Position numbers and translations under genes: made by a program. The notes beneath the pieces were generated by a model. The model saw only the letters and a list, made by a program, of their open reading frames with translations. It made no database searches and was not told the origin of the DNA. Shown here in pieces: positions 42,259 through 51,273 of a stretch of DNA of 64,000 bases. The stretch's first letter is position 1. Each line of letters opens with the position of its first letter. This DNA is from Nitrospirota bacterium (GTDB taxonomy: Bacteria > Nitrospirota > Thermodesulfovibrionia > Thermodesulfovibrionales > UBA1546): contig JACPZK010000029.1 of NCBI GenBank assembly GCA_016195565.1, forward strand, positions 26,870 to 90,869, read 5' to 3'.

Positions 42259-42893
42259 TCAGGCACGGCGCAACAGAAGGAAGCGAGACAAAGCGCTATA
42301 AAGGAAGTATTGACGTGCCTATGTCTGAAAAGGGAATTGAGCAGATTAAAGGGACATCGGTATTTATACAGAATATGATACAGGATAAAAAAAATCATGA
42401 ATCGTGCATCCTGCATAGCGCATCTTCTAAGTTATCTGCTGTTTACTGTTCTCCCCTAAGCAGGGCATTAAAAAGTGCTGAGATAATAGCAGAACCATAC
42501 GATTTAAAGCCCATTGCAATAGAAGACCTGAGAGAAAGAAGCTTTGGTATATGGGAGGGCATGACCTTCACAGAAATAAAAGAGAACTACCCTCAGGAGT
42601 TTGAGGCGTGGGCAGGAAATCCCCTCACATACAGCCCTGTTGATGGAGAAAGCACTGTTGAGGTAAGAGAGAGGACAGTAAAGGCGGTGGACAGCCTATT
42701 AAGCAATCACAACAGCGAGCATATAGCAATTGTTGCGCATGGCGGCGTGAATAGGATAATCCTCTGCCATATAATGGGAATCCCTCTGGAAAACATATTC
42801 AGAATTGAACAGGATTTTGCAGCAGTGAACATAATAGAGTTCTGGGAAAAATATCCGGTTGTAAAACTTTTAAATGGAGCCGCTTGTGGCTAA
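42237..42893 (+). CDS. cobC: Alpha-ribazole phosphatase, histidine phosphatase family
   Basis: The 218-residue protein begins TTLYLIRHGATEGS with the catalytic RHG. It continues AVYCSPLSRALKSAEIIAE, DLRERSFGIWEGMTFTEI and AIVAHGGVNRIILCHIMG, all phosphoglycerate-mutase-type landmarks. It dephosphorylates alpha-ribazole phosphate. Residues about 40-62 (MIQDKKNHESCILHSAS) are an extra loop compared with typical CobC. Confidence 0.93.
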   Translation: MVTTLYLIRHGATEGSETKRYKGSIDVPMSEKGIEQIKGTSVFIQNMIQDKKNHESCILHSASSKLSAVYCSPLSRALKSAEIIAEPYDLKPIAIEDLRERSFGIWEGMTFTEIKENYPQEFEAWAGNPLTYSPVDGESTVEVRERTVKAVDSLLSNHNSEHIAIVAHGGVNRIILCHIMGIPLENIFRIEQDFAAVNIIEFWEKYPVVKLLNGAACG

Positions 42894-44409
42894 ATCACTG
42901 ATGATTCAGGGTACAGGCTCCGGCGCAGGGAAAAGCCTGCTCGTTGCCGCCCTATGCAGAATTTTTAAAGACAGCGGAGTAAATGCGGCGCCGTTTAAAG
43001 CTCAGAACATGGCATTGAATTCTTATATAACACTTGAGGGCGGAGAGATAGGAAGGGCGCAGGCGCTTCAGGCAGAGGCAGCAAAGATAGAGCCGACAGT
43101 TGATATGAATCCCATTCTGCTCAAGGCATCCGGTGAGGCGGGCTCGCAGGTTATTATTCACGGCAAGGTTAACAGCACGATGAAGGCGCGGGAATACTAT
43201 GCCTTCAAAAAAGAGGCGTGGAAAGCGGTAACAAAATCATTCAACAGGCTTTCCAAAAAACATGAACTGATAATAATGGAAGGCGCGGGAAGCCCTGCGG
43301 AAATAAATCTCATGGATGTTGACATTGTGAATATGTCTATTGCGAAACACGCAAAAGCTCCTGTGATTTTAGTCGGTGATATAGATAAGGGCGGTGTGTT
43401 TGCATCGCTTTATGGAACCGTTAAACTCCTCGGTAAAGACAGCAGACACATTAAGGCATATGTGATAAATAAATTCCGCGGAGACCTGTCAATTCTCAAG
43501 CCCGGGCTTGAAATGATTAACGAAAAGACTGGAAAACCAGTGATAGGCGTATTGCCTTACATTAACAATATAGATTTGCCTGAAGAGGATGGATTATCGC
43601 TGCAAAGCAGCAATTCAAAATTTAAAATTCAAAATTTAAAATCAGAAAAGATAAAAATCAAGATAGTTATATTGCACCTTCAATATATTTCCAATTTCAC
43701 TGATTTTGATCCTTTCATGCATGAGCCTGATGTTGAGATTGTTTATTCCAGAAACCCGGCAGAGATAGAGAATGCTGACATGGTAATTATTCCCGGCTCA
43801 AAAAATACCGTAAAAGACCTTATGTTTCTAAAGGAGAGCCGTCTTGATGAAAGCATTAAACAAGCTTTTTCAAAAGGCATACAGATTATGGGCATGTGCG
43901 GCGGATACCAGATGCTCGGGAAAAAGATATACGACCCTCACAGCATTGAAAGTCCTCATAAAGAAGCGGATGGATTAGGGCTTCTGAATATAGAGACAAC
44001 ATTTGGAAAAGAAAAGACGACCTGCCAAATAGAGGGAGAATTAGTTAGAAGTTCAGAGTTAGGAGTTAAGAGTTCAGAAAATACAAAAATAACAGGCTAT
44101 GAGATTCATCTGGGCATCAGCAGAGGAGATATTGGATTATTTAAACTCAGAAGGCTTTCCTCAAACTCGTCACTCATTCTTGATGGTTCGATGAACGGCA
44201 ACTGCTGGGGGACATATATCCATGGAATCTTTGAGAACGATTCATTCAGAAGGGGGATAATAAATTCTATCAGAGAACAAAGGGGGCTTTCTCCCATTGA
44301 TTCAACTATAAAGTATTCTGAAATGAAGGAAAAGGCGATTGACAACCTCGCTGATATTGTGAAACAGAATTTAGATATGGCTTTTATAAACAGGATTATC
44401 GGGCTATGA
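42886..44409 (+). CDS. cbiP: Cobyric acid synthase
   Basis: The GTG at 42886 has GGAG 6 nt upstream; the ATG at 42874 has none. The 507-residue protein has the P-loop-like start KSLMIQGTGSGAGKSLLVAAL, the PFKAQNMALNSYIT block and the glutaminase triad cysteine in MGMCGGYQMLG. It amidates adenosylcobyrinic acid a,c-diamide at four carboxylates. Two repeat-coded loops interrupt it: SNSKFKIQNLKSEK near 247 and VRSSELGVKSSENT near 387. Confidence 0.95.
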   Translation: MAKSLMIQGTGSGAGKSLLVAALCRIFKDSGVNAAPFKAQNMALNSYITLEGGEIGRAQALQAEAAKIEPTVDMNPILLKASGEAGSQVIIHGKVNSTMKAREYYAFKKEAWKAVTKSFNRLSKKHELIIMEGAGSPAEINLMDVDIVNMSIAKHAKAPVILVGDIDKGGVFASLYGTVKLLGKDSRHIKAYVINKFRGDLSILKPGLEMINEKTGKPVIGVLPYINNIDLPEEDGLSLQSSNSKFKIQNLKSEKIKIKIVILHLQYISNFTDFDPFMHEPDVEIVYSRNPAEIENADMVIIPGSKNTVKDLMFLKESRLDESIKQAFSKGIQIMGMCGGYQMLGKKIYDPHSIESPHKEADGLGLLNIETTFGKEKTTCQIEGELVRSSELGVKSSENTKITGYEIHLGISRGDIGLFKLRRLSSNSSLILDGSMNGNCWGTYIHGIFENDSFRRGIINSIREQRGLSPIDSTIKYSEMKEKAIDNLADIVKQNLDMAFINRIIGL

Positions 44410-45434
44410 CAGATTTTCTTCAATATGCCCCAATAATTCTTCTTTTTTCGGCGTTAAGTATTTCTCCTGCCCTTCTGATACTGGCTTTTCTGCTTGACTT
44501 TGTCATTGGCGACCCGCGCTGGCTGCCGCATCCTGTAAGAATGATGGGAGGAACAATAAGCAGAACAGAAATATATCTGAGAAAATTAAAAGTGAGTGAA
44601 AAACTTAAAGGCATCCTTTTAGTAACCACAATTGTTGGAATGACTTTTATTATTACGTGGTTCACAGTTAATATTTTATCGCGTATGTCTTTGACTTCTC
44701 ACTTCCTGCTTCTCACTTCTTACTTGTTGCTTATTTATCTTACTTCAACCACAATCGCTGTCCGTGAATTAATTAACTCTGCAGGAGCAGTGATTGAAGC
44801 TGTAACAAACAGCAGTATTGAATTTGCAAGGGAAAGGCTCTCAATAATTGTTGGACGTGACACCCATGCCCTCACAGAAAAAGAGATACTTAAGGCAACA
44901 ATGGAGAGCCTCGCTGAAAACCTCTCGGACGGCGTTATAGCTCCTATATTTTATCTCGTTGTCGGAGGGCTTCCGCTTGCCATGGCATATAAGGCGATAA
45001 ATACGCTTGATTCGATGGTTGGGTATAGGAATGACAAGTATATTCATTTCGGATGGGCTGCAGCCAGACTGGATGATATTGCCAATTATATACCCGCAAG
45101 GATAACAGGCCTATTAATTGTTGTGGTATCTTTTTTCGTTTCCCGTTCACTGTTCACTGTTCACTGTTCACTAAAAACAATGCTCCGTGACGGCAGGAAA
45201 CACTTGAGCCCGAACAGCGGAATGCCTGAGGCTGCGATGGCAGGCGCACTCGGAATCAGAATGGGAGGCCCAGCTGCATACGGAGGTATTGTTATTGAAA
45301 AACCATACATCGGCAATGTAAGGACAGAGGACTACAGCAGGGCATCCGCGCAGGCTATAACTATTGTAAAGGCATCCTCTGTTTTAGGCATCGCGACAGC
45401 TATCGCAGTCTTACTCTTAAAAGGAGGGGCATGA
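44406..45434 (+). CDS. cbiB: Adenosylcobinamide-phosphate synthase
   Basis: The 342-residue membrane protein carries AFLLDFVIGDPRWLPHPVRMMG, SIIVGRDTHALTEKEILKATMESLAENLSDGVIAPIFY, DSMVGYRNDKY and PNSGMPEAAMAGALGIRMGG, all CbiB signatures. It attaches aminopropanol phosphate to cobyric acid. Two hydrophobic stretches are repeat-coded (SLTSHFLLLTSYLLL and SLFTVHCSLKTM). ATGA overlap with cbiP. Confidence 0.95.
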   Translation: MTDFLQYAPIILLFSALSISPALLILAFLLDFVIGDPRWLPHPVRMMGGTISRTEIYLRKLKVSEKLKGILLVTTIVGMTFIITWFTVNILSRMSLTSHFLLLTSYLLLIYLTSTTIAVRELINSAGAVIEAVTNSSIEFARERLSIIVGRDTHALTEKEILKATMESLAENLSDGVIAPIFYLVVGGLPLAMAYKAINTLDSMVGYRNDKYIHFGWAAARLDDIANYIPARITGLLIVVVSFFVSRSLFTVHCSLKTMLRDGRKHLSPNSGMPEAAMAGALGIRMGGPAAYGGIVIEKPYIGNVRTEDYSRASAQAITIVKASSVLGIATAIAVLLLKGGA

Positions 45435-46555
45435 TGCAGGAAACTCACGGAGGGAACATCTATGCCCTTTCAGAAAAATTCCGTCTGAATGAAAAGAACA
45501 TAATAGATTTCAGCGCTTCTATTAATCCTCTCGGCGTTCCTGAAAGCGTAATTTCAGCGATAAAAGACAATATAAAGTATCTGCATAATTACCCTGATCC
45601 AGATGCGAAAAGATTAAGGCTGCAGATAGCAAAGCAACACAAGATAAATCCTGAATCCATCATATGCGGAAACGGCAGCACAGAGCTGATCTACCTTGTG
45701 GCCCGTGCATTGAGGCCTGAGAGGGTTCTTATCCCTGCGCCGACATTTTCTGAATATGAGAGGGCATGCGAAATAAGTTGCAAGTTAAAAGTTGAAAGTT
45801 ACCGGTTGAAACAAGAAAATGACTTTGATATAGATACTGATAAATTTATACAAAAAATGAAAGGCTGCGATGTGGCTTTCCTCTGCAATCCCAACAACCC
45901 TACAGGCAGGGTGCTTAAAAAAGCTGATGTAATAAAAATTGCAGATGCTTCAAAAAAACTTAAATGTTATCTCGTCGTTGATGAGGCGTTTATAGATTTT
46001 GTGCCGGAAGAAAGCGTAATCAAAGAGGTTGCAAAAAATCCCTCTCTGATTGTGCTGAGATCACTAACAAAATTTTATGCCTTGTCCGGCTTAAGAATTG
46101 GATACGGAGTATTTCCATTAAATATTACTGAAACCATAAAAAAGCATAAAGAGCCGTGGACAGTGAACACCCTCGCACAAACAGCGGGGATTGCAGCTTT
46201 CAAAGATACTGCATTCAAAAAAAAGACCTTCAGGGTAATCAAGCGGGAAAAAGATTTTCTGGAAAAGGAATTCAAAAGACTGGAGATTAGCTATATCCCG
46301 TCACAAGCAAATTATTATTTATTAAGGATAAACCATGCAAAAGAAATAATATCGGCATTGAGGAATAAGGGCATCCTTGTGAGGGATTGTTCCAATTTCA
46401 AAGGACTGGACGGGAAACACATAAGAATTGCGGTTAAATCAAGGAAGGACAATATGCGATTACTAAAAGAACTGTCTAATTTTTTAGATGTCATTCCCGC
46501 GAAAGCGGGAATCCAGAAAACAAATAAACTGGATTCCGCATCAAGTGCGGAATGA
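45431..46555 (+). CDS. cobD: L-threonine-O-3-phosphate decarboxylase
   Basis: The 374-residue PLP enzyme has IIDFSASINPLGVPESV, CGNGSTELIYLVARAL, VAFLCNPNNPTGRVL, VDEAFIDF and the PLP lysine in RSLTKFYALSGLRIGYG. It makes aminopropanol phosphate for cbiB. Its last 18 residues (VIPAKAGIQKTNKLDSAS and on) are encoded by the repeat at 46490-46556, which also supplies the stop. The natural C-terminus was replaced. Confidence 0.93.
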   Translation: MMQETHGGNIYALSEKFRLNEKNIIDFSASINPLGVPESVISAIKDNIKYLHNYPDPDAKRLRLQIAKQHKINPESIICGNGSTELIYLVARALRPERVLIPAPTFSEYERACEISCKLKVESYRLKQENDFDIDTDKFIQKMKGCDVAFLCNPNNPTGRVLKKADVIKIADASKKLKCYLVVDEAFIDFVPEESVIKEVAKNPSLIVLRSLTKFYALSGLRIGYGVFPLNITETIKKHKEPWTVNTLAQTAGIAAFKDTAFKKKTFRVIKREKDFLEKEFKRLEISYIPSQANYYLLRINHAKEIISALRNKGILVRDCSNFKGLDGKHIRIAVKSRKDNMRLLKELSNFLDVIPAKAGIQKTNKLDSASSAE

Positions 46556-46556
46556 C
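46490..46556. repeat. GTCATTCC-type repeat forming the cobD C-terminus
   Basis: Ends GTCATTCCCGC and GCGGAATGAC with internal stems GCGGGAATCC and GGATTCCGC. The TGA inside AATGAC (46553-46555) ends cobD. Confidence 0.9.
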
Positions 46557-46585
46557 AGAAACGGCGAATTATTGAAAGGCGAATT

Positions 46586-48130
46586 ATGCGGGGTTTTGTA
46601 ATAGCAGGCACTCACAGCGGGTGCGGAAAAACGACCATAACGCTTGGACTTATGGCTGCCTTGAAGAAAAGGGGGCTGAAAGTCCAGCCGTTCAAGGCAG
46701 GCCCTGACTTTATAGACACAGGACTTCACAGGCTTGTTACAGGCAGACATTCAAGAAACCTGGATGTGTGGATGTGCGGTGAGGAATATGTCAAAGAGTG
46801 TTTTCATAAATATTCAGCAGATGCAGATATATCAATTATTGAAGGCGTTATGGGAATGTATGATGGTGAACACAGCACAGCAAAGCTGGCAGGACTGCTT
46901 AACCTGCCTGTAATTTTAGTTGTTGACGCCTATGGCATGGCCGAGAGCGCAGGAGCGGTTGTGAAAGGGTTCATAGAATACAGAGCAGCAGAACAGCAGA
47001 GCAGCAGAGCAACAGGGGTAGAACCTTTTGCTACTGCGCTACTGCGCTACTGCGCTACTGCACTTATTAACGGTGTTATCTTCAACCGAGCAGCATCAGA
47101 TAATCATTTCAAACGACTGAAAGACAGCGTGCGGGATGTAACAGTATTAGGGTATCTGCCGAGAAACTTGGATTTTGAGATACCACACAGGCACCTTGGG
47201 CTGACAGTCGCTGAAGAAACACCTATTGCTAAAGAGAATATTGATAAACTTGCGGATTCCGTGCTGGAGCATATTGATGTGGATACACTAGTACAGAGAG
47301 CAAGTCTTTCGAAGAGTGGAATTGGAGTAACCCCACCTATCCTCCCCTTATCTAAGGGGAGGAGCAAGGAAGGGTTATCCGTTCTTCGCGCTTGCCGGAT
47401 CGCCGTTGTATACGATAAAGCCTTCTGTTTTTACTATGAAGACAATATGGATTTATTGAAAAATGCGGGGGCAGAGATAGTTACATTCAGCCCCCTATCT
47501 GATTCAGCAATCCCTGATAAAGCAGATGCGATATATATCGGCGGAGGCTATCCAGAGCTTTATGCAGAGGAATTAGCAAAAAATAAATCTATGATTGAAG
47601 ATATTTATAACTGGGCAAATTCAGGCAATCCTATATATGCTGAATGCGGCGGGCTGATGTATCTGTCAAAAGGCATTTATGATTTTGACAGAAAGTTCTT
47701 TGAAATGGCCGGGGTCTTTCCATTTGAAACAGAGATGAAAAAAGGGAAATCGCATCTTGGCTACAGAGAGATTATATTAAAAGAAGACTGCATTCTCGGC
47801 AAAGAAGGAGATAAATTTAAAGGGCACGAGTTTCATTATTCGGCGATTAAAGATAGAAGACAGAACACAGAACACAGGGAACAAAACACAGCATGTCATT
47901 CCGTGCTTGACACGGAATCCAGAAAAGGCATGGATTCCCGCTTAAGAACTGCGGGAATGACAGAATACGGAATACAGACAAGAATTTATTTTATAAAAGA
48001 GAATAATGGCCATAATCTCCCTGATGAAGGATATAGATTCAAAAATACCCTTGCAAGTTATATTCACATACACTTTGGAAGTGACTCTGAAATTGCACGG
48101 AATTTCCTAAATCACATAAAGGAGCAGTAA
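46586..48130 (+). CDS. cbiA: Cobyrinic acid a,c-diamide synthase
   Basis: The 514-residue protein begins GFVIAGTHSGCGKTTITLGLM and has VQPFKAGPDFIDTGLH, EGVMGMYDG, the synthetase body and the glutaminase cysteine in AECGGLMYLSKG. It amidates cobyrinic acid at positions a and c. Three repeat-coded inserts stand out: RAAEQQSSRATG to LLRYCATA (about 133-160), a proline-rich stretch near 246-270, and CHSVLDTESRKGMDSRLRTA near 437-457. The enzyme motifs are spared. The start overlaps no other gene. Confidence 0.94.
   Translation: MRGFVIAGTHSGCGKTTITLGLMAALKKRGLKVQPFKAGPDFIDTGLHRLVTGRHSRNLDVWMCGEEYVKECFHKYSADADISIIEGVMGMYDGEHSTAKLAGLLNLPVILVVDAYGMAESAGAVVKGFIEYRAAEQQSSRATGVEPFATALLRYCATALINGVIFNRAASDNHFKRLKDSVRDVTVLGYLPRNLDFEIPHRHLGLTVAEETPIAKENIDKLADSVLEHIDVDTLVQRASLSKSGIGVTPPILPLSKGRSKEGLSVLRACRIAVVYDKAFCFYYEDNMDLLKNAGAEIVTFSPLSDSAIPDKADAIYIGGGYPELYAEELAKNKSMIEDIYNWANSGNPIYAECGGLMYLSKGIYDFDRKFFEMAGVFPFETEMKKGKSHLGYREIILKEDCILGKEGDKFKGHEFHYSAIKDRRQNTEHREQNTACHSVLDTESRKGMDSRLRTAGMTEYGIQTRIYFIKENNGHNLPDEGYRFKNTLASYIHIHFGSDSEIARNFLNHIKEQ
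46982..47066. repeat. GCAGAGCAGCAG/CTACTGCGCTACTG repeat inside cbiA
   Basis: GCAGAGCAGCAGAGCAAC units are followed after a short spacer by CTACTGCGCTACTGCGCTAC units, roughly inverted to each other with a 9-nt period. Read in frame. Confidence 0.88.
47895..47961. repeat. GTCATTCC-type repeat inside cbiA
   Basis: Ends GTCATTCCG and CGGGAATGAC with inner GGAATCC and GGATTCC units. It is read in frame in the C-terminal part of cbiA. Confidence 0.88.
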
Positions 48131-49146
48131 TGGAAAGCATAATACTCATAGGACACGGCAGCCCCAAGAAAGATGCGAACAATATAGAAACAATGGGAAG
48201 GCTTTTGCACAGCATGATTCACCCTGCTTGCAGCAAAGGATGTGTAAGGGTTGCATATCTGCAGTTTGCAAAGCCTGAGTTATCGGATACGATTAAGGAG
48301 AGTGTTCGCAATGGAGCTAAAAAAATAATAATTCATCCCTATTTCCTTATCAGTGGAATGCATGTAACAAAAGACATCCCTGAAATGATAAAGGAAGCTG
48401 AAAGAATATATCCTGATGTTGAATTTATTTATACGGAGCCTCTCGGTATTCACGAAAAACTGGTTCAGGTAATAATGGAAAGAATAGCTTCCGCTCGCGG
48501 CTTGCTGCCTCAGGACATAGAAAAGAAGAGCTTTGAGATAATCTCAGAGGAGATTGATTTAAGCGATATTCCTCAGGAACAAGCGCCAATTATAAAGCGT
48601 GTGATACATACTACCGCTGACTTCGAATTTAAGAGGACTCTTATTTTCCATCCTGATGCCGTAACCACAGGAATAAATGCGATAAGGGCAGGCAAAAATA
48701 TTCTTACCGACGTTGAAATGGTGAAAGCAGGAATAAATAAAAAACTGCTAAAAAAATGGGGCGGAGAAGTCATTTGTAAAATTCAAAACTCAAAATTCAA
48801 AACTCAAAATTCAGAAAATAAGACAAAGGCTGAGATGGGAATTGAATCAGCATTAAAAGAAAATAACAACATCGGAATTATTGCTATCGGCAATGCACCA
48901 ACCGCGCTTTTGAAAATAATTGATTTACTCAATAATCCGCATTACGCATCACGCATTACGCATCACGGTCTTTTAGTTATCGGCGTTCCCGTCGGCTTCG
49001 TTAAGGCGCTTGAATCAAAGGCATTGCTCTCAGCGCAAAATTTCCCGTTTATCACTAATTTGAGCAGAAAGGGTGGAAGCCCCATAGCTGCAGCTATAGT
49101 TAATGCATTATTAAAAATAGCAGAGGGAGGTGATATTATGAGATAA
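48130..49146 (+). CDS. cbiXC: CbiX-CbiC fusion: cobaltochelatase plus precorrin-8 methylmutase
   Basis: Residues 1-125 are a short CbiX chelatase (SIILIGHGSPKKDANN with active-site H9, IIIHPYFLISGMHVTKDIPE). Residues about 130-338 are CbiC (SFEIISEEIDL, IIKRVIHTTADFEF with the catalytic histidine, NAIRAGKNILTDVEMVKAGI, NAPTALLKIIDLL, VGVPVGFVKALESK). It inserts cobalt into sirohydrochlorin and moves a methyl group from C11 to C12. Repeat-coded loops lie in the CbiC half (KIQNSKFKTQNS; HYASRITHH). Confidence 0.93.
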   Translation: MESIILIGHGSPKKDANNIETMGRLLHSMIHPACSKGCVRVAYLQFAKPELSDTIKESVRNGAKKIIIHPYFLISGMHVTKDIPEMIKEAERIYPDVEFIYTEPLGIHEKLVQVIMERIASARGLLPQDIEKKSFEIISEEIDLSDIPQEQAPIIKRVIHTTADFEFKRTLIFHPDAVTTGINAIRAGKNILTDVEMVKAGINKKLLKKWGGEVICKIQNSKFKTQNSENKTKAEMGIESALKENNNIGIIAIGNAPTALLKIIDLLNNPHYASRITHHGLLVIGVPVGFVKALESKALLSAQNFPFITNLSRKGGSPIAAAIVNALLKIAEGGDIMR

Positions 49147-49198
49147 ACAGATTTCAAGCCTTATAGAGAATTGGGGTTAGAGGTAAGTAGTAAAAACA

Positions 49199-49348
49199 AT
49201 GGAATTGAAAACGAGGAAAGGGGTTAAAATCCCCTGCTGTCCCGCAGCCGTGAAGGGAACGAAAACCCAATAGAAGTCACTGTGCCGATGCTTCGGCATG
49301 GGAAGACGGGTTAGTAGGTTGCCCTGAGCCGGAAGACCGTTCATTCCA
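49199..49348 (+). promoter_or_regulatory. Cobalamin riboswitch before the cobalt-transport operon
   Basis: TGGAAT (49200) pairs with ATTCCA (49343) as P1. Inside are GGGGTTAAAATCCCC, TCCCGCAGCCGTGAAGGGAA, GTCACTGTGCCGATGCTTCGGCATGGGAAGAC and a B12 box AGCCGGAAGACCG. No terminator is seen. It ends about 10 bp before the ribosome site (AAAGGAG), so control is probably at translation initiation. Confidence 0.93.
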
Positions 49349-49371
49349 AAACTTCGTGGAAAGGAGAAAAA

Positions 49372-50148
49372 ATGTTTAAAAAAATCTTTATAGTTGTTAT
49401 TGCAGTTTTGTGGTATGGCTCTGCATTTGCAGCCCATCCATTGATAACAGATGACACAGGCACTCAGGGGAAGGGGAAATATCAGCTTGAGGTCAATGGA
49501 GAATATGGAAATGAGAAATATGGTGTTGACGGTGAAAAAAATACTACCAAGATGGCAACAACACTAACATACGGAGCATCAGAGAACGCGGACATCATTC
49601 TTGGCATCCCGTATCAGTATATACGGACAAAGACCTCTGCTACAGACACAGAATCAGAGTCAACAAAAGCAGAGGATGGAATCTCTGATATATCCATAGA
49701 GTCAAAGTGGAGATTTTTTGAAAAAAACGGCTTAAGCCTTGCCTTAAAACCTGGAATCACTCTTCCCACAGGCAACAGGAAAAGGGGATTGGGCACAGGC
49801 AGAGCAGCATACAGCCTCTTTTTTATTACAACAAAGGAGGTAGAGCCGTGGGCCTTTCATTTCAACTTGGGATACAAGAGAAATGAAAACAGGAATAACG
49901 AGAGGATAGAGATATGGCATGTATCCCTTGCATCAGAGGTTGAGGTTGTTAAGGACCTCAAAGCAGTTGCGAATATAGGCATGGAGAGGAATCCTGATAA
50001 GACATCAAACATAGACCCTGCATTTATTTTGGGCGGTTTGATTTATTCCATATCTAAGAACTTTGATGTAGATTTTGGTATCAGGGGAGGCCTTAATAAA
50101 CCAGAAACAGATTATGCGATCCTTGCAGGCATTGCATGGAGATTTTAG
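49372..50148 (+). CDS. Outer-membrane beta-barrel, phenol_MetA_deg-like
   Basis: The 258-residue protein has a signal peptide (FIVVIAVLWYGSAFA), the mature start HPLITDDTGTQGKGKYQLE, alternating amphipathic strands and a terminal phenylalanine (AGIAWRF) typical of BAM substrates. The family is known as putative transporters. It is the first gene under the second riboswitch and precedes cbiMNQO, so it may carry cobalt or corrinoid across the outer membrane. That role is inference. Confidence 0.8.
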   Translation: MFKKIFIVVIAVLWYGSAFAAHPLITDDTGTQGKGKYQLEVNGEYGNEKYGVDGEKNTTKMATTLTYGASENADIILGIPYQYIRTKTSATDTESESTKAEDGISDISIESKWRFFEKNGLSLALKPGITLPTGNRKRGLGTGRAAYSLFFITTKEVEPWAFHFNLGYKRNENRNNERIEIWHVSLASEVEVVKDLKAVANIGMERNPDKTSNIDPAFILGGLIYSISKNFDVDFGIRGGLNKPETDYAILAGIAWRF

Positions 50149-50156
50149 GAGGCGGC

Positions 50157-50235
50157 ATGAGAATTCAAAATTCAAAGTTAAAAGTTTTTATTCTTTCACT
50201 GTTCACTGTTCACTGTTCACTGTTCACTGCCTCTG
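50157..50235. repeat. AATTCAAA and CACTGTTCACTGTT repeats forming the CbiM signal peptide
   Basis: AATTCAAAATTCAAAG is followed by TTCACTGTTCACTGTTCACT. These two tandem families encode nearly the whole pre-sequence of CbiM. Confidence 0.88.
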
Positions 50236-50921
50236 ATGCTCATGCCATGCATATCTCAGAGGGGATATTGCCACTCAACTGGGCATTGTTCTGGTCGGTT
50301 ATTGCAGTGCCCTTTGTGGCATGGGGATTGTATAAGCTGAAGAAACTCTCTTCGGTTGATCTTTCATTTAAGCCCCTCGTCGGGTTAATGGCTGCTGTTG
50401 TATTCATAATCTCATGTATGCCGATACCGGTGCCGACTGCAGGCACGTGCTCTCATCCTGCAGGAACAGGAATATCCGGAATACTTGTTGGACCTGCAAT
50501 AAGCATACTTGTTACAGCAGTTGCTCTGTTGATTCAGGCCCTTTTCCTTGCCCACGGCGGATTAAGCACATGGGGGGCAGACATAGTATCCATGGGAGTG
50601 ATGGGCTCATTTGCAGGGTTCTTGACTTTTAGGGTCTTACGCTCAATAAAAGTGAATATTGCGGTTTCAGGATTCATGGCAGGCCTCCTTGCGGACTGGG
50701 CAACATATATCACGACATCCGTTGAACTCGCATCAGGCATAAAAGGCGATTCGGCATTCATGCCCCTTTTCTGGAAAATCCTGATAGCCTTCATACCAAC
50801 CCAGCTTCCGCTCGGAATCGTTGAAGGCGCAATGACATCAGGAATGGTTGTTCTGCTTTATAAAAGGAGACCTGATTTGCTGGTGAGGATGAGGGTGATT
50901 AAACAGGAGGAGGCTATATGA
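50157..50921 (+). CDS. cbiM: Cobalt ECF transporter substrate component CbiM
   Basis: From ATG 50157 (GGAGG upstream) the protein has 254 residues. After the signal peptide the mature form starts MHISEGILPLNWALFW, whose N-terminal histidine is the cobalt ligand. Seven membrane helices follow, with GTCSHPAGTGISGILVGPAISIL. It captures Co(II) in the inner membrane. The signal peptide (RIQNSKLKVF, SLFTVHCSLFT) is made of repeats but still cleavable. Overlaps cbiN. Confidence 0.95.
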   Translation: MRIQNSKLKVFILSLFTVHCSLFTASDAHAMHISEGILPLNWALFWSVIAVPFVAWGLYKLKKLSSVDLSFKPLVGLMAAVVFIISCMPIPVPTAGTCSHPAGTGISGILVGPAISILVTAVALLIQALFLAHGGLSTWGADIVSMGVMGSFAGFLTFRVLRSIKVNIAVSGFMAGLLADWATYITTSVELASGIKGDSAFMPLFWKILIAFIPTQLPLGIVEGAMTSGMVVLLYKRRPDLLVRMRVIKQEEAI

Positions 50922-51265
50922 AAATTCAAAATTCAAAATTCAAAATTAAAAGTTATAGAGTAATTTTCTTGCTGCTCTGCTGCTCTGCTGCTCTGCTGTT
51001 CCTTTTCAGCCTTCAGCCTTCAGCCTTTGCCTCTGAGAAATGGCAGGGTGTTGACGAATCGGTAATTGAAAAGGTTGCAAAAGAGCACGGCAGAGAGGCA
51101 AGGGAACCATTCATTAATACAGATCAGGGTGATTTGCTTCTATTTGTCTTTCTCCTCGCAGGTACAATCGGAGGCTTTGCAGCAGGATATTACTGGAAGG
51201 AATTAATGCAGAACAAAAAAGAGCAGAAAATTACTGCTACGCAAGAAAGGGTGCACAAAGAATAA
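50918..51265 (+). CDS. cbiN: Cobalt transporter accessory protein CbiN
   Basis: The 115-residue protein has an N-terminal helix, a short extracytoplasmic loop with KWQGVDESVIEKVAKEHGREA and a second helix (LFVFLLAGTIGGFAAGYYW). The length and layout fit CbiN, which aids CbiM loading. Its first helix is repeat-coded (KIQNSKFKI and LLLCCSAALLFLF). The longer cytoplasmic tail KELMQNKKEQKITAT is unusual. GGAGG precedes ATG 50918. Confidence 0.88.
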   Translation: MKIQNSKFKIKSYRVIFLLLCCSAALLFLFSLQPSAFASEKWQGVDESVIEKVAKEHGREAREPFINTDQGDLLLFVFLLAGTIGGFAAGYYWKELMQNKKEQKITATQERVHKE

Positions 51266-51273
51266 TAATATAT

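Noticed and set aside
45119..45175. Extra membrane helix in cbiB as a real family feature
   Set aside because: The stretch is made of GTTCACTGTTCACT units also seen in cbiM, so it is better explained as repeat-coded.
47881..47965. Possible frameshift or assembly error in cbiA
   Set aside because: The frame stays open on both sides and the stretch matches a known repeat of the window; read as an in-frame insertion.
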